A stretch of 44,504 nt of DNA from Dietzia aurantiaca (GCF_021033825.1 NZ_JAIFXZ010000024.1:1-44504); one strand, 5' to 3'; positions 35,265-44,235 are shown, counted from the stretch's first letter. Translations and numbers: made by a program. Notes: generated from the sequence alone by a model not told the origin.

Positions 35265-35303
35265 ACCGGCGCATTCGGTTTCACCGGATGCGCCGGTTGT
35301 CTT
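35265..35303 (+). terminator. Terminator-like hairpin between tRNA-Asp and tRNA-Phe
   Basis: ACCGGCGCAT-T-CGGT / ACCG-G-ATGCGCCGGT: 14 base pairs with a 1x1 mismatch and a 3-nt loop, then TGTCTT. It starts 7 nt past the CCA of tRNA-Asp and ends 2 nt before tRNA-Phe. Confidence 0.75.
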
Positions 35304-35305
35304 AG

Positions 35306-35379
35306 GGCCAGGTAGCTCAGTTGGTACGAGCGTCCGCCTGAAAAGCGGAAGGTCGCCGGTTCGATCCCGGCCCTGGCCA
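35306..35379 (+). tRNA. tRNA-Phe (GAA)
   Basis: GGCCAGG pairs with CCTGGCC, TA, GCTC D-stem, anticodon loop CTGAAAA with GAA, T-arm CCGGTTCGATCCCGG, A73; CCA encoded at 35380-35382. No promoter can sit between it and the hairpin upstream. Confidence 0.95.
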
Positions 35380-35391
35380 CCACGACATGAT

Positions 35392-35417
35392 GCGTCGGAG
35401 GGAAATCCCTTCGGCGC
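35392..35417 (+). terminator. Terminator hairpin after tRNA-Phe
   Basis: GCGTCGGAGGG pairs with CCCTTCGGCGC (11 bp including two G-U) around AAAT. It is 9 nt past the CCA. Confidence 0.7.
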
Positions 35418-35559
35418 GTTCGTCATTTCTGCGGCATCTCTACTGCGCCATCTCGGTTACGATGCGCTGTCCACGTCGCTCTTTCGGGGTCATCCTCTCC
35501 GGAGCCCGCGGACCGGAAGGCCGTGACCGGCAGGCGGGCAGCGGCGCGCGGTGCCGGGG

Positions 35560-35575
35560 GTCACCGAACGGTCAC
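35560..35575 (+). promoter_or_regulatory. GTCAC-N6-GTCAC direct repeat upstream of emb (MtrA-like site)
   Basis: GTCAC, six bases (CGAACG), GTCAC, that is an 11-nt direct repeat, ending 28 nt before the -10. The spacing and core resemble the GTNAC-N6-GTNAC pattern described for the actinobacterial regulator MtrA; PhoP-family sites also use 11-nt repeats. Assignment is inference. Confidence 0.45.
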
Positions 35576-35603
35576 ACGGTTTCAGGGATTGTCAGGCGCT
35601 CGT

Positions 35604-35609
35604 TATAGC
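35604..35609 (+). promoter_or_regulatory. -10 element (TATAGC) of emb
   Basis: TATAGC ends 9 nt before ATG 35619, so the mRNA is leaderless or nearly so. Supports the start over the longer frame beginning further upstream. Confidence 0.5.
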
Positions 35610-35618
35610 GTGGACGCC

Positions 35619-38600
35619 ATGCCATCGACTGCCAGCGAGGTCCGCGCCGCTCCCGAGAAGCCCCGGAAGGGGCCACGATGGGGAGTCGTCGCCGCGATCA
35701 GCGGCCTCATCGGAATTCTGCTGGCGATCGTGGTGCCACTGCTGCCCGTCACGCAGACCACCTCGACCATCAGCTGGCCCGAGAACGGGACGGTCGACCC
35801 GGTCACCGCACCTCTGGTCGCCTATTACCCGCTCGACATCACCGTCGACGTCCCCTGCACCGCGGTGCAGGAGCTGCGTGACCAGGGGCGTGAAGACGGG
35901 GTGCTGGTCTCCACCGCGCCACGTCAGGCAGGCGACGAGGCCGGCGCGCGCGCTCTCATGGTGTCGGTCGCGGGCCCGAACGTCGAGGTGCGCAGCCGCA
36001 ACGCACTCATCGCCTCGGCGCCCACCGATGCCGTGGCCGCGCCCGGCGCATGCTCCGCGATCCGGGTCGTCGCCGACTCGGGATCCATCGGCGCGGAGTT
36101 CCTGGGCCTCGAGGTCGACGGGCAGGGAATCGGCGGGTGGGTCGAGGAGGATCTGCGCCCCCAGGTCGTGGGCGTGTTCTCCGATCTCCAGGGAGCCGCG
36201 CCGGAGGGCATGTCCGTCGACATCACCGTGGACTCCCGCTATACGACGCAGGCGACAGTGATCAAGCAGATCGCGATTGTGGTGGGCATCCTCGCGATCC
36301 TCGTGTCGCTGGTGGCGCTGCACCGACTCGATCTCCGTGACGGCCGGGCCGGTCGACGCGTGCTGCCGCCGGGCTGGTGGAAGCCGCGACCGCTGGACCT
36401 GCTCGTCGTGGCGATCCTGCTCGTGTGGCACATCATCGGCGCCAACACCGCGGACGACGGCTACATCCTCACCGAGGCGCGTGCGGCGGTCTCCAGTGGA
36501 TACATGCCCGAGGTGTTCCGTTATTACGGAGCTCCATATGCGCCGTTCGGGATGCCGTATTACCTATACACGGCGATCAGTACGTTCACGCTCGGCAGCG
36601 TGTGGCTGAGACTCCCGGCGCTGCTGTTGGGTATCGGCTCGTGGATCCTGCTCTCGCGAGAGGTCATCCCGCGCCTGGGCATCGCAGCCCGACGCGCGGC
36701 CGCGGTCCGCTGGAGCACGGCGGCGGTCTTCCTCGCCTTCTGGCTGACCTACAACAACGGGCTACGCCCCGAGCCGATCATCGCGTTCGGTGTCTTGGCC
36801 ACCTGGGTTTCGCTCGAGCGCGCACTCGCGACCGGCCGGCTCCTGCCGGCCGCGATCGGTTTCATCATCGGCGGGCTCACGCTGTCCGCGGCGCCCACAG
36901 GCACGTTCTGCATCGCCGTGATCATCGCCGCCTCGCGGCCGCTGCTGCTGCTCATCATCCGTAGAGCCAGGCGGGACGGATGGATCCCCACGGTCGCGCC
37001 GCTGGTCGCGGCCGGGCTCGGCATCCTGCACCTGATCTTCCTCGACCAGCCGCTCGTCACCACGTTGCAGTCGTCCTCACTACTCGGCGAGGTCGGCCCC
37101 AGCGGCAGCTGGTACGAGGAGGTCTGGCGGTACGAGTGGCTTCTCAACCCCACGCCGGACGGCTCGCTCGCACGCCGCTTCGGGGTGCTGGCCATGTTCC
37201 TGTCGCTTATCACCTGCGCGGCCATCCTGTTCCGCAAGGGCCGGATCCCCGGCGTCTCGGTCGGGCCAGCTCGCCGCATTGTCGGCATGGCTGCCATGTC
37301 GATCGTGTTCATGGCGCTCAACCCCACCAAGTGGACGCACCACTTCGGGGCGTTCGCGACCATCGGCGCCGCGCTCGCCGCGCTCGTCACCATGGCGGTA
37401 CTGCCGGCGGCGACCCGCTCGCTGCGCAACCGGATGCTGTTCCTGGCAGCCGTGTTCTTCATCCTGGCGCTGAGCTTCACTTCCACCAACGGCTGGTGGT
37501 ACATCTCCATCTACGGCATCCCGTGGGGCGGTGCCCAGCCCTCCATCGGCGGGATCGCCCTGTCGTCGGTGTTCCTGGGGCTGATGCTCCTGTCGCTGCT
37601 TGCCGCTCTGTTCCTGCACTATCGCGAGCCGTTCATGACGCGGACCGGGCAGGAGACCTCGCCACGCGACCGGGGCCCCGTCGTCCGCCTGGCGCGGGAT
37701 CTGTCGGAGGCGCCCCTCGGGTTGGCGGCTGCGCTCGTCGTCGTCGTCATCGTCGCCTCGATGGCGGCCGCGGTGCGCAACCAGTACCCCGCCTACTCCG
37801 TGGGGCTGCAGAACCTCAATGCGTTGGCCGGCAAACCGTGTGGCATCGCCGACGCGGTCCTGGCCGAGCCCGACGCGAACGCCGGGCTCCTGGAGCCCCT
37901 CGGTGAGCCGCGCGACCAGCTCGAGGCCGGCGGCGAGGCCGTCCGGTTCCATGCGGACGGTATCGGCACCGACCTCACGGCGACCCAGGCCGCCGACACC
38001 GACACGCCCGGCACCGGCGAAGGGTCCGACACCACGTCGACGACCGCCGGCACCGAGGGTGGCGTGCGCATGGCCGAGGGCATCAACGGCAGCCATGCGG
38101 TGCTGCCGTTCGGCCTCGACCCGGGACGGGTGCCCGTGCTCGGCAGCCACCAGACCGGCGCGCAGTTCAACGCTGAGACCACCACCGACTGGTACCCGCT
38201 GCCCGAGCGCTCGGACGAGCACCCGCTCATCACGGTCGCCGTGGCCGGCGAGTTCGCCCGCGACGCGCTGGTCGTGGAGTACGCGACCAGCGGTCAGCCG
38301 TTCCAGCCCGCCGGTGAGGTGGTGCCCGAGGACATCGGCCCCGCGCCGGCGTGGCGCAACCTGCGGGTGCCCATGGACTCGATGCCGGCCGACGTCACCG
38401 CGATCCGGCTGGTGGTGCGCGACCTCGATCCGGACCCGGAGCGGTGGATCGCGTTCACCCCGCCCCGCATGCCGGAGCTCGTCACGATGCAGGAGCTGGT
38501 CGGTCACACCCGTCCGGTGCTGCCCGACTGGGCCGTGGCGTTCCACGTACCGTGCCTGCGTCCGTTCGACGAGTTCGCCGGCATCCACGAGCTGCCCGAA

Positions 38601-38861
38601 TACCGTGTTCTGCCCGACCGTGGCCTGGCCGTGAGCTCCACCAACACCTGGCAGGACTGGGACGGTGGCGGGCCGCTCGGGTTCATCGAGCTGCTCCAGG
38701 AGGGCGAGACCGTGCCCACCTACCTCGAGCACGACTGGGACCGCGACTGGGGTTCCCTCGTGCGGTACACCCCGATCCTCCCCGAGGCGACGCCCGCGAC
38801 CGTCGAGCACGGTGAGGTCGTACGGTCGGGGCTGTGGAACGGGGGACCGCTGGCCCGGTGA
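35619..38861 (+). CDS. emb: Arabinosyltransferase of the Emb family
   Basis: GT-C glycosyltransferase of 1080 aa that adds arabinose from decaprenyl-phosphoryl-arabinose to cell-wall arabinan. It has a first membrane segment (about 28-48), an extracytoplasmic domain to about 205, then the multi-pass part; the acidic catalytic pair is Asp279-Asp280 in NTADDGYILTEAR. After the last membrane helix (about 700-720) a large C-terminal extracellular domain follows, with a Thr/Asp/Gly-rich linker near 790-815 and carbohydrate-binding-like segments. Ethambutol targets this family. It is solitary: no embCAB set or aftA is next to it in this window, unlike M. tuberculosis. Confidence 0.93.
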   Translation: MPSTASEVRAAPEKPRKGPRWGVVAAISGLIGILLAIVVPLLPVTQTTSTISWPENGTVDPVTAPLVAYYPLDITVDVPCTAVQELRDQGREDGVLVSTAPRQAGDEAGARALMVSVAGPNVEVRSRNALIASAPTDAVAAPGACSAIRVVADSGSIGAEFLGLEVDGQGIGGWVEEDLRPQVVGVFSDLQGAAPEGMSVDITVDSRYTTQATVIKQIAIVVGILAILVSLVALHRLDLRDGRAGRRVLPPGWWKPRPLDLLVVAILLVWHIIGANTADDGYILTEARAAVSSGYMPEVFRYYGAPYAPFGMPYYLYTAISTFTLGSVWLRLPALLLGIGSWILLSREVIPRLGIAARRAAAVRWSTAAVFLAFWLTYNNGLRPEPIIAFGVLATWVSLERALATGRLLPAAIGFIIGGLTLSAAPTGTFCIAVIIAASRPLLLLIIRRARRDGWIPTVAPLVAAGLGILHLIFLDQPLVTTLQSSSLLGEVGPSGSWYEEVWRYEWLLNPTPDGSLARRFGVLAMFLSLITCAAILFRKGRIPGVSVGPARRIVGMAAMSIVFMALNPTKWTHHFGAFATIGAALAALVTMAVLPAATRSLRNRMLFLAAVFFILALSFTSTNGWWYISIYGIPWGGAQPSIGGIALSSVFLGLMLLSLLAALFLHYREPFMTRTGQETSPRDRGPVVRLARDLSEAPLGLAAALVVVVIVASMAAAVRNQYPAYSVGLQNLNALAGKPCGIADAVLAEPDANAGLLEPLGEPRDQLEAGGEAVRFHADGIGTDLTATQAADTDTPGTGEGSDTTSTTAGTEGGVRMAEGINGSHAVLPFGLDPGRVPVLGSHQTGAQFNAETTTDWYPLPERSDEHPLITVAVAGEFARDALVVEYATSGQPFQPAGEVVPEDIGPAPAWRNLRVPMDSMPADVTAIRLVVRDLDPDPERWIAFTPPRMPELVTMQELVGHTRPVLPDWAVAFHVPCLRPFDEFAGIHELPEYRVLPDRGLAVSSTNTWQDWDGGGPLGFIELLQEGETVPTYLEHDWDRDWGSLVRYTPILPEATPATVEHGEVVRSGLWNGGPLAR

Positions 38862-38893
38862 CGGGCTAGCATCGGGTCCGGAGCTTTTTACAA

Positions 38894-38901
38894 GGAATTC
38901 C
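38894..38901. promoter_or_regulatory. GGAATTCC palindrome upstream of the enoyl-CoA hydratase gene
   Basis: An 8-bp perfect palindrome in AT-richer sequence (TTTTTACAAGGAATTCCAAG) between a TAGCAT box (38867-38872) and the start codon. It could be an operator, but 8-bp palindromes are frequent. Confidence 0.25.
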
Positions 38902-38933
38902 AAGTAACCGCTGACGCAGACTGGAGACACCGC

Positions 38934-39719
38934 ATGTCCGTGACGGAAAAGCAGTTCGAGAACATCCTCGTCGAGCAGAAGGATCGCGTCGCGATCATCA
39001 CGCTCAACCGGCCCAAGGCGCTCAACGCGCTCAGCAGTGCCATGGAGAAGGAAGTCGTCGAGGCGGTCGAGGGGCTGGACTCCGACCCCGGCGTCGGCTG
39101 CATCGTCATCACCGGTTCGGAGAAGGCCTTCGCGGCCGGCGCCGACATCAAGGAGATGAAGGACAAGACCTACCCGGGCATCTACCTCGAGCGCTTCTTC
39201 CACGACTGGAAGCGCCTCACCACCGCCCGCACGCCGATCATCGCGGCCGTCTCCGGCTTCGCTCTCGGCGGTGGCTGCGAGCTCGCCATGATGTGCGACA
39301 TGATCATCGCCGGCGACAATGCCAAGTTCGGCCAGCCGGAGATCACCCTCGGGGTCATCCCGGGCATGGGCGGCTCCCAGCGTCTCACCCGCGCGGTGGG
39401 CAAGGCCAAGGCCATGGACCTGTGCCTGACCGGCCGCCAGATGGACGCCGCCGAGGCCGAGCGCTCCGGACTGGTCACCCGCGTCGTGCCGGCCGCCGAG
39501 CTGCTGGAGGAGACCATGAAGGTCGCCGACAAGATCGCCTCCATGAGCAAGACCACCGCCGCGGTGGCCAAGCAGGCCGTCAACAGGTCCTTCGAGACCA
39601 CGCTCGAGGAGGGCCTGCTCGCCGAGCAGAACGCCTTCTACGCGCTGTTCGCCACCGAGGACCAGACCGAGGGGATGTCTGCGTTCGCCGAGAAGCGTAA
39701 GCCCGAGTGGCAGCGCTGA
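38934..39719 (+). CDS. Enoyl-CoA hydratase (crotonase family)
   Basis: Hydrates 2-enoyl-CoA in fatty-acid beta-oxidation or related pathways; 261 aa, cytosolic. Both catalytic glutamates are in place, Glu116 in GGGCELAMM and Glu136 in [14 protein letters not shown], 20 residues apart as in rat crotonase; [11 protein letters not shown] forms the oxyanion hole. ATG 38934 has GGAG before it. It resembles EchA8 of mycobacteria. The C-terminus overlaps the start of the next gene by 13 nt. Confidence 0.93.
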   Translation: MSVTEKQFENILVEQKDRVAIITLNRPKALNALSSAMEKEVVEAVEGLDSDPGVGCIVITGSEKAFAAGADIKEMKDKTYPGIYLERFFHDWKRLTTARTPIIAAVSGFALGGGCELAMMCDMIIAGDNAKFGQPEITLGVIPGMGGSQRLTRAVGKAKAMDLCLTGRQMDAAEAERSGLVTRVVPAAELLEETMKVADKIASMSKTTAAVAKQAVNRSFETTLEEGLLAEQNAFYALFATEDQTEGMSAFAEKRKPEWQR

Positions 39720-40993
39720 TCGAACCGCCGCTGAGTCAGCAGCCGCCGGGTGAGGCACGGGGCCGGGACGACAAGTCCGGCCCCGCGCCCGCACCCGGGG
39801 TCCACCGCGCCCCCGGCGAGCCCCTGCCGGTCCTGGTCCTGACCGGCTACCTCGGCGCCGGCAAGACGACCCTGCTCAACCATCTGCTCTCCGGCGCGCC
39901 CGGGTTGCGGATCGCGGCCATCGTCAACGACTTCGGCGACATCAACGTCGACGCCGGCGCGATCGCCGGTCAGGTCGACTCCATGGTCTCGATGGCCAAC
40001 GGCTGCGTCTGCTGCGAGGTCGACGCCAGCGAACTCGGCGAGGCGCTCGCCACCCTGGCCGACCCCGAGCTAGGCATGGATCTCGCGGTGATCGAGGCCA
40101 GCGGACTGGCGGAGCCGGCCATCCTGTCGCGGATGGTGCATGACGTGCCCCGCGACATCGTGCGTCACGCCGGGATGATCCAGGTGGTCGACGCCGAAGG
40201 CCTTGACGACGCCATGGCGCGCCACCCGCGACTGGCCACACACCTCGCGGAGGCCGACCTCGTCGTCGTCAACAAATGCGACCTCGTCACCCGCGAGCGG
40301 TTCACTGCGCTACGCACGACGATCCGCGCCCACGCGCCGCGCGTCCCGGTGTTGCCCGCGGTACGCGGTGCCGTTCCCGCCGGCCTGCTGTGGGGCGTCG
40401 CGCCAGCCGCAGCGCCCACCGCTGAGCCCACCGCGGCGGCCGAGTCAGACGGCGCGGCCGGCGGCGACCACCTCGACCCCGGGCACCACGACCACCCGCA
40501 CCTCCACGACGCCTATACCGCCGTCACCGTCAGGCCCGCCGGGCACCTGCACCCGCGCCGTTTCCTCACGACCGTCGCGACACCGCCGACCGGCGCGTAT
40601 CGCGCGAAAGGGACGCTGGTCTTTGCCACCGTCGACGGTCCGCGCCGCTACGAGGTGGCGCTCGTGGGGCGCCGGCTCGAACTGCGCGCCGCGGGTGAGA
40701 ACGCAGCCGGCGACGACGGGGGAGCGGTACCTGACGGTCTCGTGGTGATCGGCGTGGAGATGGACGACGACGACGTCGCCGGCTTCCTCGACGACGCGGT
40801 GCTGTCACCCGGCGAGACGGTCGACGCCGATGCCGCGCTGGGCCTGCACCCGTACCTGATCGGCGACCCGGACTCCAGCGATGTGGAGGAATGGATCTAC
40901 GACGAGCAGCGGTCGACGCCGGTCACCGGCAGTGCCGCGATGATGGTGGACCCGGAAGATCCCGAGGCATTCGATCCAGCTTTCACCCCCTGA
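39707..40993 (+). CDS. COG0523 G3E-family GTPase (CobW/metal chaperone-like)
   Basis: A 428-aa GTPase from GTG 39707, inside the end of the hydratase gene. The P-loop is GYLGAGKTT (47-55), the metal-binding CxCC motif is CVCC (100-103) and NKCD is the guanine motif. A His/Asp-rich stretch ([15 protein letters not shown]) lies between the two domains, and the CobW C-terminal domain follows. Members insert or deliver zinc, cobalt, nickel or iron; the client is unknown here. The 13-nt overlap means strong coupling to the hydratase gene. A Zur box is not evident. Confidence 0.88.
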   Translation: MAALIEPPLSQQPPGEARGRDDKSGPAPAPGVHRAPGEPLPVLVLTGYLGAGKTTLLNHLLSGAPGLRIAAIVNDFGDINVDAGAIAGQVDSMVSMANGCVCCEVDASELGEALATLADPELGMDLAVIEASGLAEPAILSRMVHDVPRDIVRHAGMIQVVDAEGLDDAMARHPRLATHLAEADLVVVNKCDLVTRERFTALRTTIRAHAPRVPVLPAVRGAVPAGLLWGVAPAAAPTAEPTAAAESDGAAGGDHLDPGHHDHPHLHDAYTAVTVRPAGHLHPRRFLTTVATPPTGAYRAKGTLVFATVDGPRRYEVALVGRRLELRAAGENAAGDDGGAVPDGLVVIGVEMDDDDVAGFLDDAVLSPGETVDADAALGLHPYLIGDPDSSDVEEWIYDEQRSTPVTGSAAMMVDPEDPEAFDPAFTP

Positions 40994-41083
40994 GTCGGGC
41001 TCGGGCGGAAAGTGAGCACCGGTACCCCCGGTCGCTCGGCCACCGAGTCCGAGATCCGGTCGGCGGCGCCCCGACCACGTGCG

Positions 41084-41121
41084 TATAGTGGCGCTGACGA
41101 TAGTGGTGTGTCGCACGTGCG
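41084..41121 (+). promoter_or_regulatory. Promoter and palindrome region of the GAF-LuxR regulator
   Basis: Two -10 like boxes, TATAGT (41084-41089) and GATAGT (41099-41104), are followed by the perfect 10-bp palindrome CGCACGTGCG (41112-41121). CACGTGCG is repeated at 41076-41083 before the first box. This could be an autoregulatory region. Confidence 0.4.
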
Positions 41122-41176
41122 GGGGGAGCAGACGACCCTGCTGTGGGGGTGGTGCACGGACGAGTGAGGAGACCGC

Positions 41177-42061
41177 GTGGACGAGGAGAAGAGCGGCCGA
41201 AGCGGTGGCGTGACCGGCGACGCTCAGCAGCGCAAGCGGGATCTTGCTTCGGTCCGTCGTGCGATCGCCGCGCTGCGGGATTCCACCGGTATCCCCGTCA
41301 CCATCGGTGGTGTGGTCGGGGAGGGGCACACCCTCGTGCTCTCCGAGTCGCTCGGAATGCGCACCTCGGCCATGAAGGACCTCATGGTCCACTACGGGGC
41401 CGGCGTCGGCGGACGTGTCATGGCCACCGGCAAGCCCGTCGGCGTGGCCGACTACCCGCGCGCCGGCGTGATCACCCACGAGTACGACCTGCCGGTGCTG
41501 TCCGAGGGACTGCGGTCGATGGCCGCCATTCCGGTCGTGGTGGGCAAGGACGTCCGCGCTGTGCTGTACGCGGGCGTGCACTCGTCCGTCCGCTTCGGCG
41601 AGAAGGTCCTCAATCAGATGGCCGCGACCGCGCGCGCCCTGGAGCAGGAGATCGCGGTCAACGACGCGCTGGCCGCCCGCGGTGCCGCGCCCGTCGGGCC
41701 CGGCGCCGGCGAGGGCCGCTGGGACGAGGTGCTGTCCAACGAGCGGATGCGGGAGACCCACGCCCGGCTGCGGATGCTGGCCTCCCGCACCGAGGACCCG
41801 GACGTCCGGGCCGAGCTCGAGCGCATCTGCGCCGAGATGGTCTCCCCGCCACCGGAGATGCCCACCGCCCGGCTCTCGCGCCGCGAGCTCGACGTGCTGG
41901 CCTGCGTGGCCCAGGGCAAGACGAACATCGAGACGGCCGCCGACATGGGCATCGGCGCGGAGACCGTCAAGAGCTACCTGCGCTCCGTGATGCGCAAGCT
42001 GGACGCCCACACCCGGTTCGAGGCGGTCAACGCCGCCCGCCGGATGGGCGCCCTGCCCTGA
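41177..42061 (+). CDS. GAF-LuxR transcriptional regulator, RamA-like
   Basis: A 294-aa regulator. Residues about 25-170 form a GAF-like sensor domain (ALRDSTGIPVTIGGVVGEGHTLVLSESLG, then GVGGRVMATGKPVGVADYPRAG and MAAIPVVVGKDVRAVLYAG). The C-terminus is a LuxR/FixJ HTH: LSRRELDVLACVAQGKTNIETAADMGIGAETVKSYLRSVMRKLDA. Domain order and length recall RamA of Corynebacterium, the regulator of acetate metabolism; that role is only suggested. GTG 41177 has GAGGAGA before it. Confidence 0.85.
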   Translation: MDEEKSGRSGGVTGDAQQRKRDLASVRRAIAALRDSTGIPVTIGGVVGEGHTLVLSESLGMRTSAMKDLMVHYGAGVGGRVMATGKPVGVADYPRAGVITHEYDLPVLSEGLRSMAAIPVVVGKDVRAVLYAGVHSSVRFGEKVLNQMAATARALEQEIAVNDALAARGAAPVGPGAGEGRWDEVLSNERMRETHARLRMLASRTEDPDVRAELERICAEMVSPPPEMPTARLSRRELDVLACVAQGKTNIETAADMGIGAETVKSYLRSVMRKLDAHTRFEAVNAARRMGALP

Positions 42062-42064
42062 TCG

Positions 42065-42637
42065 TCAGCGCTCGCCGCCCGGCACCCACAGGACGTCGCC
42101 CTCGGGGTTGGCCACACGGCCCAGCACGAACAACAGGTCCGATAGCCGGTTGAGGTACTTCGCCGGCAGCACCGAGGTGGTCTCGGGGTGGGCCTCGACC
42201 GCAGCCCACGCCGCCCGCTCCGCGCGGCGGGCCACCGTTCGCGCCACGTGCAGGTACGCGCCGGCCGGCGTTCCGCCCGGCAGGATGAACGAGGTCAGGT
42301 CCGCCAGTTCCTCGTTGAACTCGTCGATCCAGCCCTCGAGGCGATCGATATAGGACTGCTCGATACGTAGCGGCGGGTACTTGGGGTTCTCCTCGATCGG
42401 CGTCGCGAGGTCGGCCCCGGCGTCGAACAGGTCGTTCTGCACCGTCCGCAGCGCGGCTGCCACCCGGTCGTCGAGACCACCGAGGGTGATCGCCACGCCG
42501 ATCGCCGCATTGGCCTCGTCGCAGTCCGCGTACGCCACCAACCGGGGGTCGTTCTTGCTCACGCGCGAGAAGTCGGACAGACCGGTCGAGCCGTCGTCGC
42601 CGGTGCGGGTATAGATCTTCGTCAGATGAACAGCCAT
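42065..42637 (-). CDS. PduO-type cob(I)alamin adenosyltransferase
   Basis: Converts cob(I)alamin and ATP to adenosylcobalamin; 190 aa. The N-terminal [11 protein letters not shown] is the ATP-binding motif, and the helical core carries [13 protein letters not shown] and [15 protein letters not shown] plus [15 protein letters not shown], which provide the active site. ATG 42637 is 7 nt after TAGGTT on the minus strand. It meets the regulator gene with only 3 nt between stops. Next to murA as in Rv1314c-Rv1315. Confidence 0.95.
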   Translation of the reverse strand: MAVHLTKIYTRTGDDGSTGLSDFSRVSKNDPRLVAYADCDEANAAIGVAITLGGLDDRVAAALRTVQNDLFDAGADLATPIEENPKYPPLRIEQSYIDRLEGWIDEFNEELADLTSFILPGGTPAGAYLHVARTVARRAERAAWAAVEAHPETTSVLPAKYLNRLSDLLFVLGRVANPEGDVLWVPGGER

Positions 42638-42644
42638 GACAGTC

Positions 42645-42650
42645 AACCTA
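42645..42650 (-). promoter_or_regulatory. -10 element (TAGGTT) of the adenosyltransferase gene
   Basis: On the minus strand TAGGTT is 7 nt before ATG 42637. No cobalamin riboswitch is recognisable in the 70 nt upstream. Confidence 0.5.
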
Positions 42651-42697
42651 CGCGGCCGACGACCACGTCGTTCCGCGGTTCCGGGCGAGATCTCGCA

Positions 42698-42703
42698 TAC
42701 TGT
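42698..42703 (+). promoter_or_regulatory. -10 element (TACTGT) of murA
   Basis: TACTGT is 6 nt before GTG 42710, decisive for that start over the longer open frame. Confidence 0.4.
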
Positions 42704-42709
42704 GGACCC

Positions 42710-43993
42710 GTGAGCGGTAACCCCACGTCCCGCGAGGAGAGCTTCCTCGTCAGAGGCGGAACGAGTCTGAACGGCGAGATCGCCGTCGCCGGCGCCAAGA
42801 ACAGCGTGCTGAAGCTGATGGCCGTCGCCTTGATGGCGGAGGGCCGCACCACGCTGACCAACTGCCCGAGCATCTCCGATGTCCCGGCGATGGCCGATGT
42901 CCTGCGACATCTCGGGTGCGCGGTGGAGATCAGCGGCGACACTGTCGTCATCGACACCCCGTCCGAGCTCGGCCATGTCGCCGACGACAAGGCGGCCCAG
43001 CGGCTGCGGGCATCCGTGTGCATCCTCGGCCCGCTCGTCGGACGACATCACCGAGCGGTGATCGCGATGCCCGGCGGCGACGCCATCGGCAGTCGTCCGC
43101 TGAACTGGCACCAGAACGGGCTCAACGCCCTGGGCGCGCAGACCCATATGGATCACGGGCGTCTGGTTGCCGAGGCGACCGAGTTGCGAGGCGCTTCCTA
43201 CAACCTGAGTTTTCCGTCCGTCGGCGCCACTGAGACGTTCGTGACCGCGGCTGTGCTCGCGCCGGGTACCTCGGTGCTGAAGAATGCCGCCCGGGAACCC
43301 GAGATCGTGGACATCTGCGACCTGCTCAACGAGATGGGCGCGCGCATCAGCGGCGCCGGTACGAGCACTATCACGATCGAGGGGGTCGACGGGCTCACGC
43401 CCGTGACCCACCGGGTGATCGGCGACCGCATCGTTTCCGCGACCTGGGCGATGGGCGCGGTGATGACCCGCGGCGACGTCAAGGTCAGCGGAATCGACCC
43501 GATGTTCATCCACGTGGTGCTCGAGAACCTTCGAGCGGTCGGTGCCGAGGTGGAGACCGGGACCGACTGGGTTCGCGTGAGCCAGGAGGGGAGGCCCCGC
43601 GCCCGAGATATCCGGACGCTTCCGTTCCCCGGGTTCCCCACGGACCTCCAGCCGATGGCGATCGCGCTCGCCTCCGTGTCCGAGGGGGTCTCGGTCGTCA
43701 CCGAGAACCTCTTCGAAGCGCGGTTCCGATTCGTGGAGGAGATGGTCCGTATGGGCGTCGACGCCGAGACGGACGGCCACCACGCCAAGATCGTCGGACG
43801 CGAACGGCTCGATTCGGCCACCGTGTGGGCGAGCGACATCCGCGCGGGCGCCGGACTGGTACTGGCCGGCATGTGCGCTGACGATGTCACCGAGGTGTGC
43901 GAGGTCTTCCATATCGACCGCGGGTACTCCGACTTCGTGGGAGATGTCCGCGCCCTGGGCGGCGACATCGAACGGGTCCCGACCCAGCGATAG
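42710..43993 (+). CDS. murA: UDP-GlcNAc 1-carboxyvinyltransferase with Asp at the fosfomycin site
   Basis: First committed step of peptidoglycan synthesis: PEP to UDP-GlcNAc. The 427-aa protein keeps Lys30 and the surrounding [22 protein letters not shown] and the C-terminal [12 protein letters not shown]. The catalytic-loop residue that is Cys115 in E. coli MurA is here Asp124 in [10 protein letters not shown]. In M. tuberculosis and Chlamydia the same Cys-to-Asp change makes MurA insensitive to fosfomycin. GTG 42710 is chosen from the -10 spacing. An rRNA operon starts downstream. Confidence 0.95.
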   Translation: MSGNPTSREESFLVRGGTSLNGEIAVAGAKNSVLKLMAVALMAEGRTTLTNCPSISDVPAMADVLRHLGCAVEISGDTVVIDTPSELGHVADDKAAQRLRASVCILGPLVGRHHRAVIAMPGGDAIGSRPLNWHQNGLNALGAQTHMDHGRLVAEATELRGASYNLSFPSVGATETFVTAAVLAPGTSVLKNAAREPEIVDICDLLNEMGARISGAGTSTITIEGVDGLTPVTHRVIGDRIVSATWAMGAVMTRGDVKVSGIDPMFIHVVLENLRAVGAEVETGTDWVRVSQEGRPRARDIRTLPFPGFPTDLQPMAIALASVSEGVSVVTENLFEARFRFVEEMVRMGVDAETDGHHAKIVGRERLDSATVWASDIRAGAGLVLAGMCADDVTEVCEVFHIDRGYSDFVGDVRALGGDIERVPTQR

Positions 43994-44235
43994 GCCGGAT
44001 CTCTACCCGTTGTCGGGCGGTTTCGGGCGGTTTCGGGACCGCTTGGCGCCGCGTCCGGAGTGCAGTTACTCGGACGGGTGCGTGAAATAGCCTTGTTGAA
44101 CTGGGGATTTGGTGTTGTGTTGGGGTGCGTGTAACTTTATCGGAGCCGCCAGGGAGCGGGGTTCGGGCCGAGAGGCTGCGGGCCTTGGACCAGGGCGGTT
44201 GCTTCTTGCGAGGCGGGTTCGAGAAAGTCCCGGTT

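Noticed and set aside
37080-39794. A 904-codon minus-strand frame opposite emb and the hydratase gene
   Set aside because: Antisense to two well-recognised genes, with low-complexity Gly/Arg/His content and no family signature.
42638-42709. A cobalamin riboswitch before the adenosyltransferase gene
   Set aside because: The gap to murA is only about 72 nt, with a leaderless-type -10 box next to the start, leaving no room for the roughly 200-nt element.
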